Assembly: GCA_948567375.1 (NCBI GenBank)
Contig: OX419760.1
Location: 4,774,001 to 4,838,000 of the forward strand
DNA length: 64,000 bases
Source of the DNA: Lunularia cruciata
Lineage: Eukaryota > Streptophyta > Marchantiopsida > Lunulariales > Lunulariaceae
Reading direction: 5' to 3'
Part shown: in pieces, positions 32,089-43,946 of the stretch
How positions within the stretch are numbered: position 1 is the stretch's first letter
How the letters are laid out: each line of letters starts with the position of its first letter
Program-made: the position numbers and the translations under genes
Notes under the pieces: model-generated
What the model was told of the DNA's origin: nothing
What the model saw: only the letters and a program-made list of their open reading frames with translations
The model's database searches: none

Positions 32089-32346
32089 CTAAAGGGCCGC
32101 CCAATCCCCCACTTGGACTTGACAAAATCTAGCAGCCACCTCTTTATGGCCCGCACGCCCCCTTTTAGCATAATGAAAACACCATCGAGGGAGTAGGAGG
32201 AATAAGAACCATGCTAACTCGTCCAAGGGATCACGTGCCAGACAATCAAGTGGTAGGCAAAAAGCTTGTCTAGCTTCATCATGGAGTGTGCAGAATAGCT
32301 TATCAAATAGACGTGGACATGGAAAACTAGTCTGAAATAACCCCAA
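32089..32346 (-). pseudogene. D1 pre-RT region
   Basis: Encodes DPLDELAWFLFLLLPRWCFH and HKEVAARFCQVQVGDWAAL, a conserved stretch found between the zinc finger and the RT in this type of element (recognised from general pattern). No catalytic residues. Confidence 0.5.
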
Positions 32347-32469
32347 AATGCAACCTGCTTGAGAAACTAAACACTCTCACAACTTGATTGGTATCCCTGG
32401 AATGATCAACAAAGGGATAGAAGAAGCGTGCTTAATCTCAAGTGTCACTGTAGTAAATGCGGTCACTTG

Positions 32470-32621
32470 TCTCACGTAGGCACCCTAGTGGTCCAATCAT
32501 AGTCCTTGTGCATCCTTCCCACATGGGTCTTTACTCCTTGCAAGGTAAAACGTTAGTGACACACCGGGCATGGTGTATCCCGAGCCGCTCTAGGCGATCC
32601 CACATAGGAAGGTGTAGTCAT
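32470..32621 (-). pseudogene. D1 N-terminal C2H2 zinc finger
   Basis: MTTPSYVGSPRAARDTPCPVC then, after a TAA, RFTLQGVKTHVGRMH: a C-x2-C ... H-x4-H finger. A stop follows after TTRVPT. Nucleic-acid-binding fingers are common at the N-terminus of non-LTR element proteins. Confidence 0.65.
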
Positions 32622-32639
32622 GGCTAGCACAAGAATAAT

Positions 32640-33000
32640 GATAGTAACACATGATGCTCCTCTCTATGTCTCCCCATATCTATAAAACCACAACCCCTCA
32701 CATCCCAACTCACATAAGAAAACAATCTCTCCAAACCCTAAAAACTATAAACTCTCATATCTTTCAATTTCCATCTCCAAAATTTTCAAACTAAATTACA
32801 AGGGGAATTTACATATGCAGGCATAGAAATTCATAATATTTACAAAAGAGAGCACGGTGTACAAACATGTGGGAGAGGAAAATGCATAATTTTCACAAAG
32901 AAGGGTATAGTTTTAAAATATTTATGAACAAGAATTCACTTCATTATGGCTTAATGCAAACAATACCATACATCATGTTGACTGTCCCATCTTAGACTAT
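32640..33000. other. AT-rich spacer between D1 and the MULE remnant
   Basis: No frames or motifs of note. Confidence 0.5.
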
Positions 33001-33760
33001 GATGCGCTTTTCTTTGCATCCGTCACTGGAAAGCTGATCTTCCCACGCTATTCCTTGGATAGTACAAATTTCAATTTTCTTGGTCTACTGCTTGCTTGAT
33101 ATTTTTGGGAGGACAAGTGAGATTATCTTGCACACACATTTGTATGTCTATTGCAATAACAAGTTCATTGCATGCTTTTCTAAGCTCTGAAATCAGGTAA
33201 GATGTGTGCACTATGTCAAAGGGTGACTGGTGTGCTTTCCTTGTAGCTGCATATGCATGGATGCATGGAAGTTGATATTGCTGGAAAGTTTTCAATAAAC
33301 ACAAATGTTCAAATAGATTAACAATATTGTATCAACTATTGCTTTGATGTATAACCTCAAAGTTGCTAGGACTAAGCTGAAAAATTGTACAAATTCATCG
33401 GTCTTGAAAAGTCTGTTTAATTTTTTATTGAAAATTTTCTAGGATCAAACTCACTCAGCTAGTGTTTGCTAGCTCCATGCATCAGTTTTGGATGAGCACA
33501 CCTTTCTTACACACAACTTGCATAATTGCTTCAAGCGGCTTGGCCTCCCTTACTTCCAAGATCCAAGAGTTTGTAGATTCAAACATATTTGATGTCAATA
33601 TGCTAAATTGTGGAACTAGAGCATGGCTAAGCATCCAAGTTGGTAATGATATTATGTGCACATATGAGGCAATCTCCTCATTCATCTTTGTAATCTGAAC
33701 CATTGAAGCTCCAAATGCATTGACTATTAGTGCATTCCCAACTACCTAAATCCTGCAATT
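33000..33760 (-). pseudogene. Mutator-like (MULE) transposase remnant
   Basis: Upstream part (33703-33482): LPTWMLSHALVPQFSILTSN followed by MFESTNSWILEVREAKPLEAI, the conserved 'TSN..ES.N.WI...R..P' block of MULE transposases. Downstream part (33304-33071): CLLKTFQQYQLPCIHAYAAT, the SWIM-type zinc motif of MULEs with its first Cys pair altered, then FDIVHTSYLISELRKAC. Decayed, with no terminal inverted repeats found. Confidence 0.7.
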
Positions 33761-33783
33761 GACATTATTTTCTATATGCCAAA

Positions 33784-33833
33784 CACAAGTGCAATGGTGT
33801 GCACTAGGTATTTTTGGCGCCATTGCATTTGTG
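33784..33833. repeat. Imperfect hairpin, 14-bp arms
   Basis: CACAAGTGCAATGG (33784-33797) and CCATTGCATTTGTG (33820-33833) pair with one mismatch around a 22-nt spacer. It could be the end of a small inverted-repeat element. Confidence 0.6.
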
Positions 33834-36800
33834 ATACCCTATAAAATATAAACATGAATACATTAATGCTTTGCCAAATTACAACATCCCAAAGGTCCAA
33901 GAATCTACTAATTTGGTTAGTCAGTCAATCCTCACTAATACTTGTGCCTAGAAGTAGATGAGATAGAACTCCAAATGAAGATTCATAAGAAGATAAAAGC
34001 TCTTGATGCAAATCTCAAAATAAATCTCTCAAAGAAGGCCAAAGTGGAAAGACCTCCTTCCAGGAGGAGCTTAAAGTAAAGTATAAGTTCAAAGGCTCTC
34101 AAGACAAATCTCAAGAAAGAGCTTTTAAAGAAAGCCATAGTAGAAAGACCTATTTCATTCAAGAGCCTAAAGTATTGTGTTGTAAAACAACTGTACCTTT
34201 GTGCCCAAAGTCTCATTCAAATCCTTGAAGGTAAAGTGTATTTTAATCACATAATTGTGGCAATATTGGCTCATTCAGAAGTTGGAGTCATGGTTGGAGT
34301 TGTGATAGAACTGCTCTACTTAATGTTGCTACTCTATATAAGGTCCAACAAGAACCTATTTACAATATAATTCTCAAATTATTAGCAAGACAAACCACAA
34401 AAAGCTTCACAAAACCAAAAGAAAGGAAAATGTCACAAAACCTTTCAAAATGTTAGGTGCATGAGAAAGCACTATAGAATAGACTTCAAGAACGATTCAA
34501 ATTGTGGAAAGAGAAATTAAAGATGGATCTTGAGACAAGATTTGACCTACTCAAACTAGAGATGTGGGAGGAAACCAAGATAAAATTTCAAATGGAGGAA
34601 GCAACCCAAATTGAAGAGGTTGACAACAAACTCTTATGTTGAGAAGAAGAGACTAACAAGGATCTGGAGGAGAATTAAAAGTTATAAGAACTACAATTGC
34701 ATGAATGCATCAAGGAAATACACTTATTTGATATTCCAAACATGATAACCTAAAAGAGGAAATGCAATGTAAATTGAAAGAACTAAAGTCAACAAGCATG
34801 GAAGTAGAAACAAATGTCATACTAGTGAATTGCATTCAATGCCCCTTTTTCTAGTATTAGCAACTAATTGTAATGTCTTCTAAAATTTGATCACAAGTAG
34901 AATCAAAAGATAGAACTTATTAGAGAATGGATACACAAGCAAAAGTGACTGTATAATGGCTTTGTGCAGTTTAGTTGCTTTGTATTTCTTGTGTTTTGGC
35001 CTTACAATCCCCCTATTGACCAATGAAATGATCATAAATTAAAAAATAAGCCAATAAATTTCTTTGTCACTCTATAGTTTCACACCTTTTTACAATTGAT
35101 GATGATGAATATTGTCTCTAAATTCACAAATCCCATGGCTTCTATAACAAGTGTACAAAAACACCATCCAATTCTTTGCATTCTTGATTGGTAATGCACC
35201 ACAAAGAACACTCATAGCAAGATAAACACCTTTATATGTTCCTCTAGCATGGTATGCATTGATTGTGTATACAAGGCAAAGAAAAGTGTGCTACTTGAAT
35301 CCAAGACATGTAAATGCTCACTTGAACTATTTACAAGAATCTACTTGAAATTTTACTACACTTCTTGGGTTTGCAATTTCAAGGCACCTAAGAATGAAGA
35401 TTTTTGGGAAGTTGTTGTGGTATTCATCTGCTGATCTTCTCCAATGCACTTCCCTACTATGTCATATAGCCATATATAATGTCTTTTCAAGTTATTCAAA
35501 GTGTGTGAAATTAACGGTGTCTTTTAGCATGATTTTTCTAACATCATAAACAAGTGGCCTTGTAAATTTTGCTAAACTACATCCACATACCAAAATGATT
35601 TTGTAAAAGTCAAGCAAGCTCCATCATGCACAATAAATGAAACATGTAATAGGCCATGATTTCAACAATTGATAGACATTCAAAACTTGCACTTTAAACT
35701 AGACTCCACTTCTTGTTCAATATTGCTTGTTGGAAAAATAATGCAAATGTTTTGTGGCTTATTGCTTACAATTTTATAAGCAGCTAACATAACAATCTAG
35801 TAGTTTGAATATGCTACTTATGCTTCTTCTACAATACTAAAAATTACTCCAACTTGTAAGAGATGGGCCATGGTAAAACTACAAAATCTATTATTGTACA
35901 TAAGAAAACAAGGGTGCTGCACATAGGAGGAGTGAGAAAATCAACAAAGTAGGAAAATGTGCTCTTATTTGTAGCTAGTCTCAAATATATACCCGGATCT
36001 ATAAACTATATCTCTCTTTGTGAATATTATAGATCTTTCTGCATGCATTTGTAAATTTACTTATATATAATGTAACAAAATGTATTCAAATCAGAATTTG
36101 AAGGTATAGTTTGTATTATAGTAAAGTTCTAGCTTCGTGCTTTGAATACATTCAAATTTGAAATGATGAATGTATTTATTGATTGCAAAAAATTGTAACA
36201 AATTGAGCCTAGTGATTAATATAGGCTAGGCTCTCTTTTGAGTTTGAGTGCAAGAACTGAGAGCCTAGTGATTTGAATACATTTCAATGTATTCAGATAT
36301 GTATAAATGTAACAAAATGTATACAAATCACCAGGCTCTCTTTTGAGTTTCATCTTTATACCATAGTTCAACACCTGGAACAACAATTTCTTTTCAATTC
36401 TTGCACTCAAATTTGAATGAAATGAATAATGAGTTGCAAAGCTTATGCTAACATTCAGCATTAACCTCCACACAAGTTGACTATATTGCAATGCCAATGT
36501 ATAGAAGCTAAAGGGTAGATTCCTCTTGCCCAATACTATTGCAACTTAGCCCAAAATTTTCCCTAATGTCTTTCCTTGTTATGCTTGATGGGGTCTTCCA
36601 TCCCTCTTGTTATCACACATGGTCAAATTCTTCCATTAGTGGTTTGAGTTTTAACTTTCATGAGTTCCATAAATATCCATAAAAAAATAAAAAATAAAAA
36701 AATAATTTTATAGATTTCAAATAGACATTTTATGAATTTCATAAATATTCATAAAAAAATTTATGGATAATTTATAAGAACTTTATGGACTGCAAGTGGA

Positions 36801-38040
36801 AATAAGGGGATTTATGGGAAAGTATTTGTAGCCAAAAAAAGTTTCTGTATAAGCTAAAACATGACTCTTGGAGTTTTTGTTACAAGATTACCCATAAAAT
36901 CCTATATTGTAAATTTGAAATATCTGAAACTTTAATGTGCACAAAATTGAATAGACCTTAAAATATTATAAAATATTACAAAATATTTTCATTTTTTGTC
37001 AAATCTACATTATTGGTATCCATTAAATGTTTTATGGATATCACTAAACGTCCAGAAATATCAATAATACTCTGGTTTTACAGTGAACTCTGTCGGAAAA
37101 GCCTTACACCTCAACTCTTCATTTCTTGAAGAGTATGCACCATGCATATATGAAGTGGTTTGTCGCTCATTACAAATGATTGTATATATACTTTTGAACA
37201 TCTAATTTTTCATTCTCAAATCTATTTGCTATGAGGTGATTGAGATGAAATCATTTACAAGTGAATTGTAAAGAATAAACAATCCCAAGTTTGAATTTAG
37301 AAAACCATAACCATTCTCATAAGTAAATCCAAACATAAAAGTAATTGGATTAGAATAAGATGTGTTCCTAAAACATCTCGCGTTCTACTCAACAATATTG
37401 TATGTGAGTACAAAGAACATCATAGTATCTTTGACTCAATCAGACATGGGGAGGTATTAGATTAGAAGAATTCATGACATAGATGAGAGTTAGGTAGTTT
37501 AGTTATTTTGCTGCAGATGAAAATATGAGTTAGGGATTTTAATTATTTTGTTGAAAATCAATAACTTGCCAAACCCAAACGCAAATTCTTACATGTCAAA
37601 GAGAGGCCTAAATTGCAAACTTGTGAAATTGGAACTATAGAAATATTCATTTTCCAATTCTTGATGTAGACTACGCCTTTGCACTACTAAATTCCATTCC
37701 TTCTCATCCAATTCCTCTTTACATTTGCCATGTGTGAAGTCCATTTTGGCTCTACTCCTCTTCCAAGAGCTTCTAAAAATGGTGTATGGTGTAATTGGTA
37801 CCTAATGTAAAGAGCAAAGCCAATGATAATGAAGATAAGGATAGATTAAAAATGATTACTCATCATTATGTATAATATTAGATTACTTAAAAGATCTACA
37901 CCATTTTAGTCAAATCCATGGTGGTAATTGTAGAAAACCAGTCTAGAAAAATGTGGCTTTAGTTACATGTCCATTTATTTGGTATGGCACAAGAGAGGAT
38001 ATTTCCACTTTGATGATAAGAGACAAATTGTATAAAGGGT
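33834..38040. other. AT-rich, gene-poor stretch with repeat debris
   Basis: No supported gene. Noted: a duplicated Lys/Leu-coding segment near 34020-34150 (CTCTCAAAGAAGGCC and related), a coiled-coil-like plus-strand remnant near 34500-34670 (WKREIKDGS/ METRFDLLKLE-type residues, with stops), an AGGCTCTCTTTTGAGTTT repeat at 36224 and 36332, an inverted repeat GAGCCTAG...CTAGGCTC near 36207-36235, and the D 3' tail at 36573. Base composition is well above 60 percent AT by eye. Confidence 0.45.
36573..36615 (+). repeat. Isolated 3' tail of family D, decayed copy
   Basis: CCTTGTTATGCTTGATGGGG then TCTTCCATCCCTCTTGTTATC, matching the first 40 bases of the tail with several changes. No D coding sequence is recognisable upstream. 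Confidence 0.6.
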
Positions 38041-38042
38041 AG

Positions 38043-38920
38043 ATGCAATATATGAAGTCTTGCATGGATGCAAGGGAATGGAAGACCAATGGTGCTAAGG
38101 AAGGGTTGATCAACAAAGACTATAAATGTGGATGGAGAAAAATAGACGATAATTTAAATAATCTATATCCTCATTTTGATAAAAATGGATTTGATGTTTG
38201 GAGTGCGTGCAAATATATCTCTCTTGTGCTCATAAGCATTGGTGTTGGAGGTACTAAAGATGAGGTCTATATTTTGAATGGGATGAGGCTTGAAGGTGGT
38301 AATGGAGAAAAACTTCAACACATGAAGGATGAAGAATTGGGATAGGTTTCTCTAGTGTTAGCATTGGATTCAATTCCTTTTACTATCTAAAGTACCCAAG
38401 TGCTACAAGTCAATTCTTCTTTTCTTAGATGAAGAAGAGTGTCAAGCCAATTTTGAGTTTGTTATAATGCATGAAGATACTACAAGAAGAAAGCATGAAG
38501 GTGATAATGTTGCTCCATTGGTGACAACCACAAGAACAAAGGCGTTCCTATCCCAAGAAGTAGAAGAGATCTGAGAAGTAAAAACAAAAGATGAGATACT
38601 AACTCAAGAGAGGAGGATAGGTAAAATCATGGAAGAAGAGGAAATTTGATAAAGAATTTGAGGATGACTTTAAATATTGCTATTTTGTCATAAGCTTTGG
38701 ATAGCCATAGTAAATGGAAGAGTGAATTGGTAGAAGCTAGAGAAAGATGCAAAGTAGCAAACATAGAAGCTCAAAACGTGTGGATGCAAAGATGCTTGCA
38801 AAAATTGAGAAGCACAAGTACGTTGTGGAGGTAGAGAAGGCTTTTAGGGAGGAGAAAATAAGATCCAAAGTAGAAAAAATTCAAATCAAGGAGAGAAATG
38901 AAAAATCTAAACATTTCTAA
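38043..38920 (+). pseudogene. Unrecognised ORF followed by coiled-coil remnant
   Basis: Plus-strand 38043-38345 is open (100 codons: MDAREWKTNGAKEGLINKDY, then DNLNNLYPHFDKNGFDVWSA). After a TAG the sequence becomes Lys/Glu-rich with heptad character and several stops (for example AKIEKHKYVVEVEKAFREEK near 38790-38850). The order matches the coiled-coil remnants at 14.3-16.9 kb and 42.5-43.9 kb in style. No function assigned. Confidence 0.35.
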
Positions 38921-40950
38921 TCAATGAATTTGGAATTAGTAAGACATAGAAGACTTTTGTAGAAATCAGGATTACAATAACTATGCGATTCAAAATATAT
39001 TCACAACCATTTGTAGAAGGTAGTAATAGTAGTTACATTGTTTATCCTAAATTCCCCATTCTTGATTATGACATGCCTTGTGCAAGTGGTAATGATTGCA
39101 ATGATTATGATTATAAGATGTAACTTTTCATGTATTGCTTTAGTAAAGTATATATATTTCATTTTCTATTTTTTATTCACTTCCATGTTCATAAATAGCT
39201 TCTATTGTGTTCTTATTTTTCATGAATTGATTCATGCGTAAAAAATAAATTTTTTCATTCATGAAATATTTTATTTGTTTTGTGTGTTTCCACTACTTCA
39301 TTTTATTAAGTTCATCCCTCCTTTACAACTTAAGCATAAACTGTAGTGACAGAAGAATTCTCAGGTACACACGTTGCTGTTGTTGGTGTTGCTGTAGGTC
39401 GTCCATGGTAGGCTGACTCAGTCCTCTTGTAAGATAAGAAAGAGACCGTTGATCTTCTAATGTCAACTCCACAATAGCTAGGTGAATGTAAGTCATGAAG
39501 ACCATCACAAATTTAAAAGTTAGAGTTCCAATACTCTGCCTCCAAATCATCCAAATTAAACAAATTATCTACTATATGCAAGTATGAATTGTTGCATGGT
39601 TTATGTAGTGTGCCTGTTCTATGAATTCCATCCCCTTCATTCTTGAACACCAAATCATTCATGAGAAAATTTCAAATATACCCCCCAAAAAGTACAGATA
39701 TTATAAACCTATCCTAAATAATTCAATATTTACAAAAGTAGCATTGGTATTTACCAAGCCTTGATACTTGTTTGCAATGTTGGTTCAAAATGATGGGTTA
39801 GGAAAGTGCAAGCCTTGCAAGTCTTTGGGGTTTTAATGGGTTCTAGATTGCTTCTTCTTGTCAATCCTTTTGACAAATTGGTGTGTCTTTTTGGTCTTAG
39901 TTCAATATGAGACTTTCTCAACAAACACATATAACTATGTACTGAATTTGGCATTTGATACTTGTGATGTAGAAAAACTGGTCAGTATATATGTTCAAGA
40001 CTTGCAAGTCAATTTTCAGTTTCAGTTGACATCCTTGGGTGGAGTAGACCAAATGGTTGTCCTAGTATCCGCACAATGGATTGAAACCATGTATCAAAAG
40101 TCTTGGAACAAATTTATTTGGTGCAACATGTTCATTTGCTAATTATTGTCTGGTCAAGGCCATTAGAACATTGCCAACATCATATGAGGAAAGTGGTTTT
40201 GACCTATTATAATTATCTTTCCATGTGGTACCTTTATTGTGGAACTCCATCCACTTTGTATCCTCTCATAAGGCACAATGTTGTATTGCTGCTTGTTGTC
40301 AACTTTTTTGAATGTTTCTTTCTTCTTGTCTTTACTTGCTTTTTGACCTACACCTTTTACACTCCCCAGATTTTGATCATTGCAAAAACCTCACATTTGC
40401 ATCTTGAGGCTCTTCATGGTTGCTTGTTGGTCCTCAGTGGTTTGCAAGTTTAGAAATGCAAGTGTGAACTTTGTAGTCTATACAATGTGCATTATTTGTA
40501 TGTGCATGAAGCATGGTGTACATGGGATCTTAGTAACCTTGAGTATGCATAAACTGATGGGCATTGTTTGTGATATTCAATCCATGAATCAATCGATGAG
40601 GAGAAATTTCAATGTGAAATATGCTTGTGAATGTAGAGCAAAAGCATAGTCAAAGACAGAGCTAAGTATGAGTGAAAGTGAAAGCCACCCTTTACGAGGT
40701 TGAGAGGAATTTGTTGCTAATGGATATCCTTCACTCAAAGTTGATGAGTGTATATATATGTGTATATAAATGTACAATGGTACATAAATATATAATGACA
40801 TAGGAGTAGTCTATGTATGTGATATGCACTCTAATGCATCCTCGAGGCATCATAGGGAAAAATGTAGAGAAAAAGGATTAAAAGTATACTTCAATTTCCT
40901 CTCATTGGACGTATAATGGGATCTTGGAACACTTTAATAAACTCTCATAT
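38921..40950. other. AT-rich stretch with no supported gene
   Basis: Several frames of 60-116 codons (such as plus 39858-40142 and 40103-40453) without domains, coding-like composition or support from a second copy. A run of TATATA/GTATATA at 40740-40790 is simple sequence. Confidence 0.45.
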
Positions 40951-40959
40951 GGGTCTACA

Positions 40960-41760
40960 TTATGCAGATGTAGATGTAGAAACTACTTGAAAAGATGATG
41001 CTAAAATTGTAGCAAAGTTCTTCTTCCATAATGTCATCTCTTGTTATGGTTTCCTTTTTGAATTTGTTAGTGATAAGGGAGTACAATTATTGAACACTTT
41101 GGTTGAAATACTCACCAAGTAATTTTAGATCAAGCACCATAATACTACTCCCTACAACCCAAAAGCAAATGATCTAATAGAGACGTCTAATTGTCTTCTT
41201 TGCAAGATCTTGAATAAGGTGACTATTAATTATGCCTATGATTGAAATACTAAGCTAATAGCTGCCTTGTAGGCTTACCACTAAGAAAATCACTACAAGG
41301 CAGACACCTTAGTTCCTAACATACAAACTTCACCCAATCTTGCCAATGGAATTCAAGGTCCACACTTACAAGATTCTCTCTAAAGAATGACTATCTAAGG
41401 AAGAGAATCAAGACCTTTGGCTACAATAGTTGATGGTCCTTGATGAAGAGCAAGACAAATCCTATGAGCACAAATAGAAGAATCACCTCCAAAGGAAGTA
41501 ACAACATGAGAAGAAGATCAAACAAGTGAAGGTGGCGAAGGGAGACTAAGTTTTATTTTATGACAGCCAACACAAACACTTTCTAAGGAGGTTGCATCTC
41601 AAATAGATGGGAAAATATAGAGTGGTGAAAGTTTTTGATAATAGGTCCTTGCAATTAGTTGATCTAGAAAGGAATCTATTTGCCATCCAAGTGAATTGCT
41701 AGCATTTGTACCTTTAGAGTTGTGTTTGTATAGAAATGGTACAAAGGGAACAAAGAGAAC
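40960..41760 (+). pseudogene. Ty3-type integrase remnant (family E)
   Basis: KDDAKIVAKFFFHNVISCYG, then FEFVSDKGVQLLN (second catalytic Asp), TTPYNPKANDLIETSN (Glu) and NTKLIAALxAYH, the standard order of a plant Ty3-type integrase core. A C-terminal block LHLKWMGKYRVVKVFDNRSL follows near 41600. Many stops. It is distinct from the integrases of A and B. LTRs were not found. Confidence 0.7.
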
Positions 41761-42499
41761 AAGTATGAAGCCAAAGGCACTTCAAAAGAAGAATGTCAAA
41801 GTAGTCAACTCCAAAGGGTGGTAGCAGGAGAAGAGCTTAAGTGTGAAGTACTTTTAGACCCAAATATTGTACAACAAATTTGAATTCATTGCCACTTGTA
41901 TAAAATACTGCCACCAAAGACTGTTCATATTCAACAAAGGGCTTGCATGTGTGGAGAGTAAAATTTTCACTTATAGAAAAATCTTGGCTATAAAATCAAA
42001 TGCATTTGGAGCATTTTCAAATTTTGCAAAAGATCTTAATCTCAAAGCTAAAGAGCAAGTAGTAATCATATGCCTTTGTAGTCTTTGCAATTTTCACCAC
42101 CATTTATATTTTTTATTTTTTACCTTTACACCCAATATGAAATGTGGTTTTTGTCTAGAAAAGATCCTATGACCAAGATCCTTGAGGCAATCCTTTGTGT
42201 CCTAATAGTGAATAAATAGGCAATTTACTATAGGAGTGAACTATTCCACAATCAGCATCTCTCTTTCTTGCTTTGGAATTGAGAGTTGAGAGTTTTGGAA
42301 TCATCCATGAGATGAAGGGAGAAAAGATAGAGTGATAGAGGATTTGAGAGAAAATTGCTTTGCTTGGACAAACAAGAATAAGAGGAGTCTTCTTGGTGCG
42401 GATGTAGGACCACTTGGATGCATCTTCTACTTGTAGGCAAGGAGTATATGTAAAGAATTTGAGCAACATAGGAGAGCAACTTAACTAGGCTCTTTTATC

Positions 42500-43946
42500 A
42501 TATGCTTCTACATGGGGATAAACTAATTAACAAAGAAAGACTCCAAAATGTTCCAAAGCCAATTTCATCCAATGAAGTACTTCACCTTGTAGCCCAAAGG
42601 TTGGTCCATCATCAAGAAGTACCAAGATATAAATATGAAGTATATGGAGAGTGGAAAGTTTGTGTCAATGGAAGAAGAAGAGATCACCACCACAATCCAA
42701 ACAAAGAAGAAGAGGAAAACTCCATTGAGATATCAAAACCTAACTAAGAGACAAAGAAATAATCCTCAAGTTATAGATATATCTTTGGAAGAGGAAGCAA
42801 AAGATTCAAAAGATGAAGAAGGAGAAGAAGAAGAAGATTCATTCACCTTGCAAGGGTCTACATTGGGGTCCAAAGAAAGAGAGTAGTAAAAATTCATGCA
42901 ATTTGCACTAAATTCCAAAGAGCAAGAAGTGGATCAAGTTGGAAACCAACCCAAAGATCAAGAAGAAACCTAAATTTAGCTCAAAAGACTTTTACCCCTA
43001 GCTCCACCCAAGAAGTGGATGTCCTTGAATGAAAACAAGAGCATGTCTCCAAAGAAGAACAAGTGGAGCCTAAAGGGAATCCTACAAAAGAAGTTAAGGA
43101 AAGATGGATATAAAGTCCAAAGGTGAAGACTCTCCATGTGGAGTTTAGAGTAAAGTGAAGGGATGGCACACTATTCAAGAACAGAGAATACCACTAGAAA
43201 AAGGAGCCAATTTGTGATCAATTTGGTAGGTTTGGCCTTGCAATTAATGGAGACCATTCTTCATCAATATTAGGATGGTTACCCAAATGTAGTCAATTAT
43301 ACTTCACTTGTCCAAAGGCTATAGAAGATGAAAAAGTATATGTGGAAGAAAGAGCTAAAGTAGAGGAGACCAAAAGGGTAAATGCACTTGTACAAGAAAA
43401 TGATGAAGGGAGGAGGCAAAATATTTCACTCATAGCAGATTGCAGCCAATATGAAGAGGAAATTTTGAAGCTACATAGAGATTTGAGAGCACTTTGGCTG
43501 GAGCATAAGTGTAAGCATCAAGGGGACAAAGAGCATCTAAAAGCCAAAGACAAGAAGTAGTAAGTATTTGGGGTGAGTTGGAGATCACCAAGATCAAGGT
43601 GGTCACCTTGGAAGTTCAAATGTCCAAGTATAAGAAGGAGGTGGCTACCTAACTTGAGGGATGGCCAAAGAACTCACAAAGGAGAAGGAAGAGAGTGCAA
43701 CCAATCTACCCTAGTGGAGGTGAGAACGAAGTGGAGGTCTTGAACAACCACTCAAAGGAAGAGAAGGCAAAGATCCTCAAGCAACTAGAGGGAGTTCAAG
43801 ACCAATTAGTAGGACTTATGGAAGAGGTAGCTCAAGGTAAGATGGAGAAGACCAAATTATATGAGTTGAAGCTACATATGCAAAAGCTAGAAAGGAAGAA
43901 CTTTGAAGATGAAAAGATGGAGCAATGGAGCAATGCTTGATGGACA
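42500..43946 (+). pseudogene. Charged and coiled-coil coding remnant downstream of the family E integrase
   Basis: Frames 42635-42886 (KKKRKTPLRYQNLTKRQRNN then an acidic Glu/Asp run), 43342-43560 (RRQNISLIADCSQYEEEILK) and 43695-43940 (KAKILKQLEGVQDQLVGLME) are on one strand and in a consistent basic-acidic-coil order. The segments between hold stops. A single decayed coiled-coil protein is likely. It may be an accessory ORF of the element whose integrase lies 0.8 kb upstream. No known family. Confidence 0.45.

Larger units (their letters stand above)
29170..32621 (-). mobile_element. Element D1: decayed non-LTR-like retrotransposon (zinc finger, reverse transcriptase, Cys/His C-terminus)
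   Basis: About 3.45 kb on the minus strand. It starts at an ATG at 32621 in front of a C2H2 finger, continues through a reverse transcriptase block (31.4-30.8 kb) and a C-terminal Cys/His region (30.0-29.76 kb), and ends in a short T-rich stretch and a conserved 3' tail (29241-29170). No LTRs or integrase are visible. A second, 5'-truncated copy starts at 63685. Many stops are present. Classification as a LINE-like element is by architecture and motif; a different order of retroelement with the same RT type cannot be excluded. Confidence 0.75.

Noticed and set aside
40740-40790. Possible telomere-like or microsatellite array
   Set aside because: Only a short TATA/GTATA simple-sequence run; not a telomere repeat.
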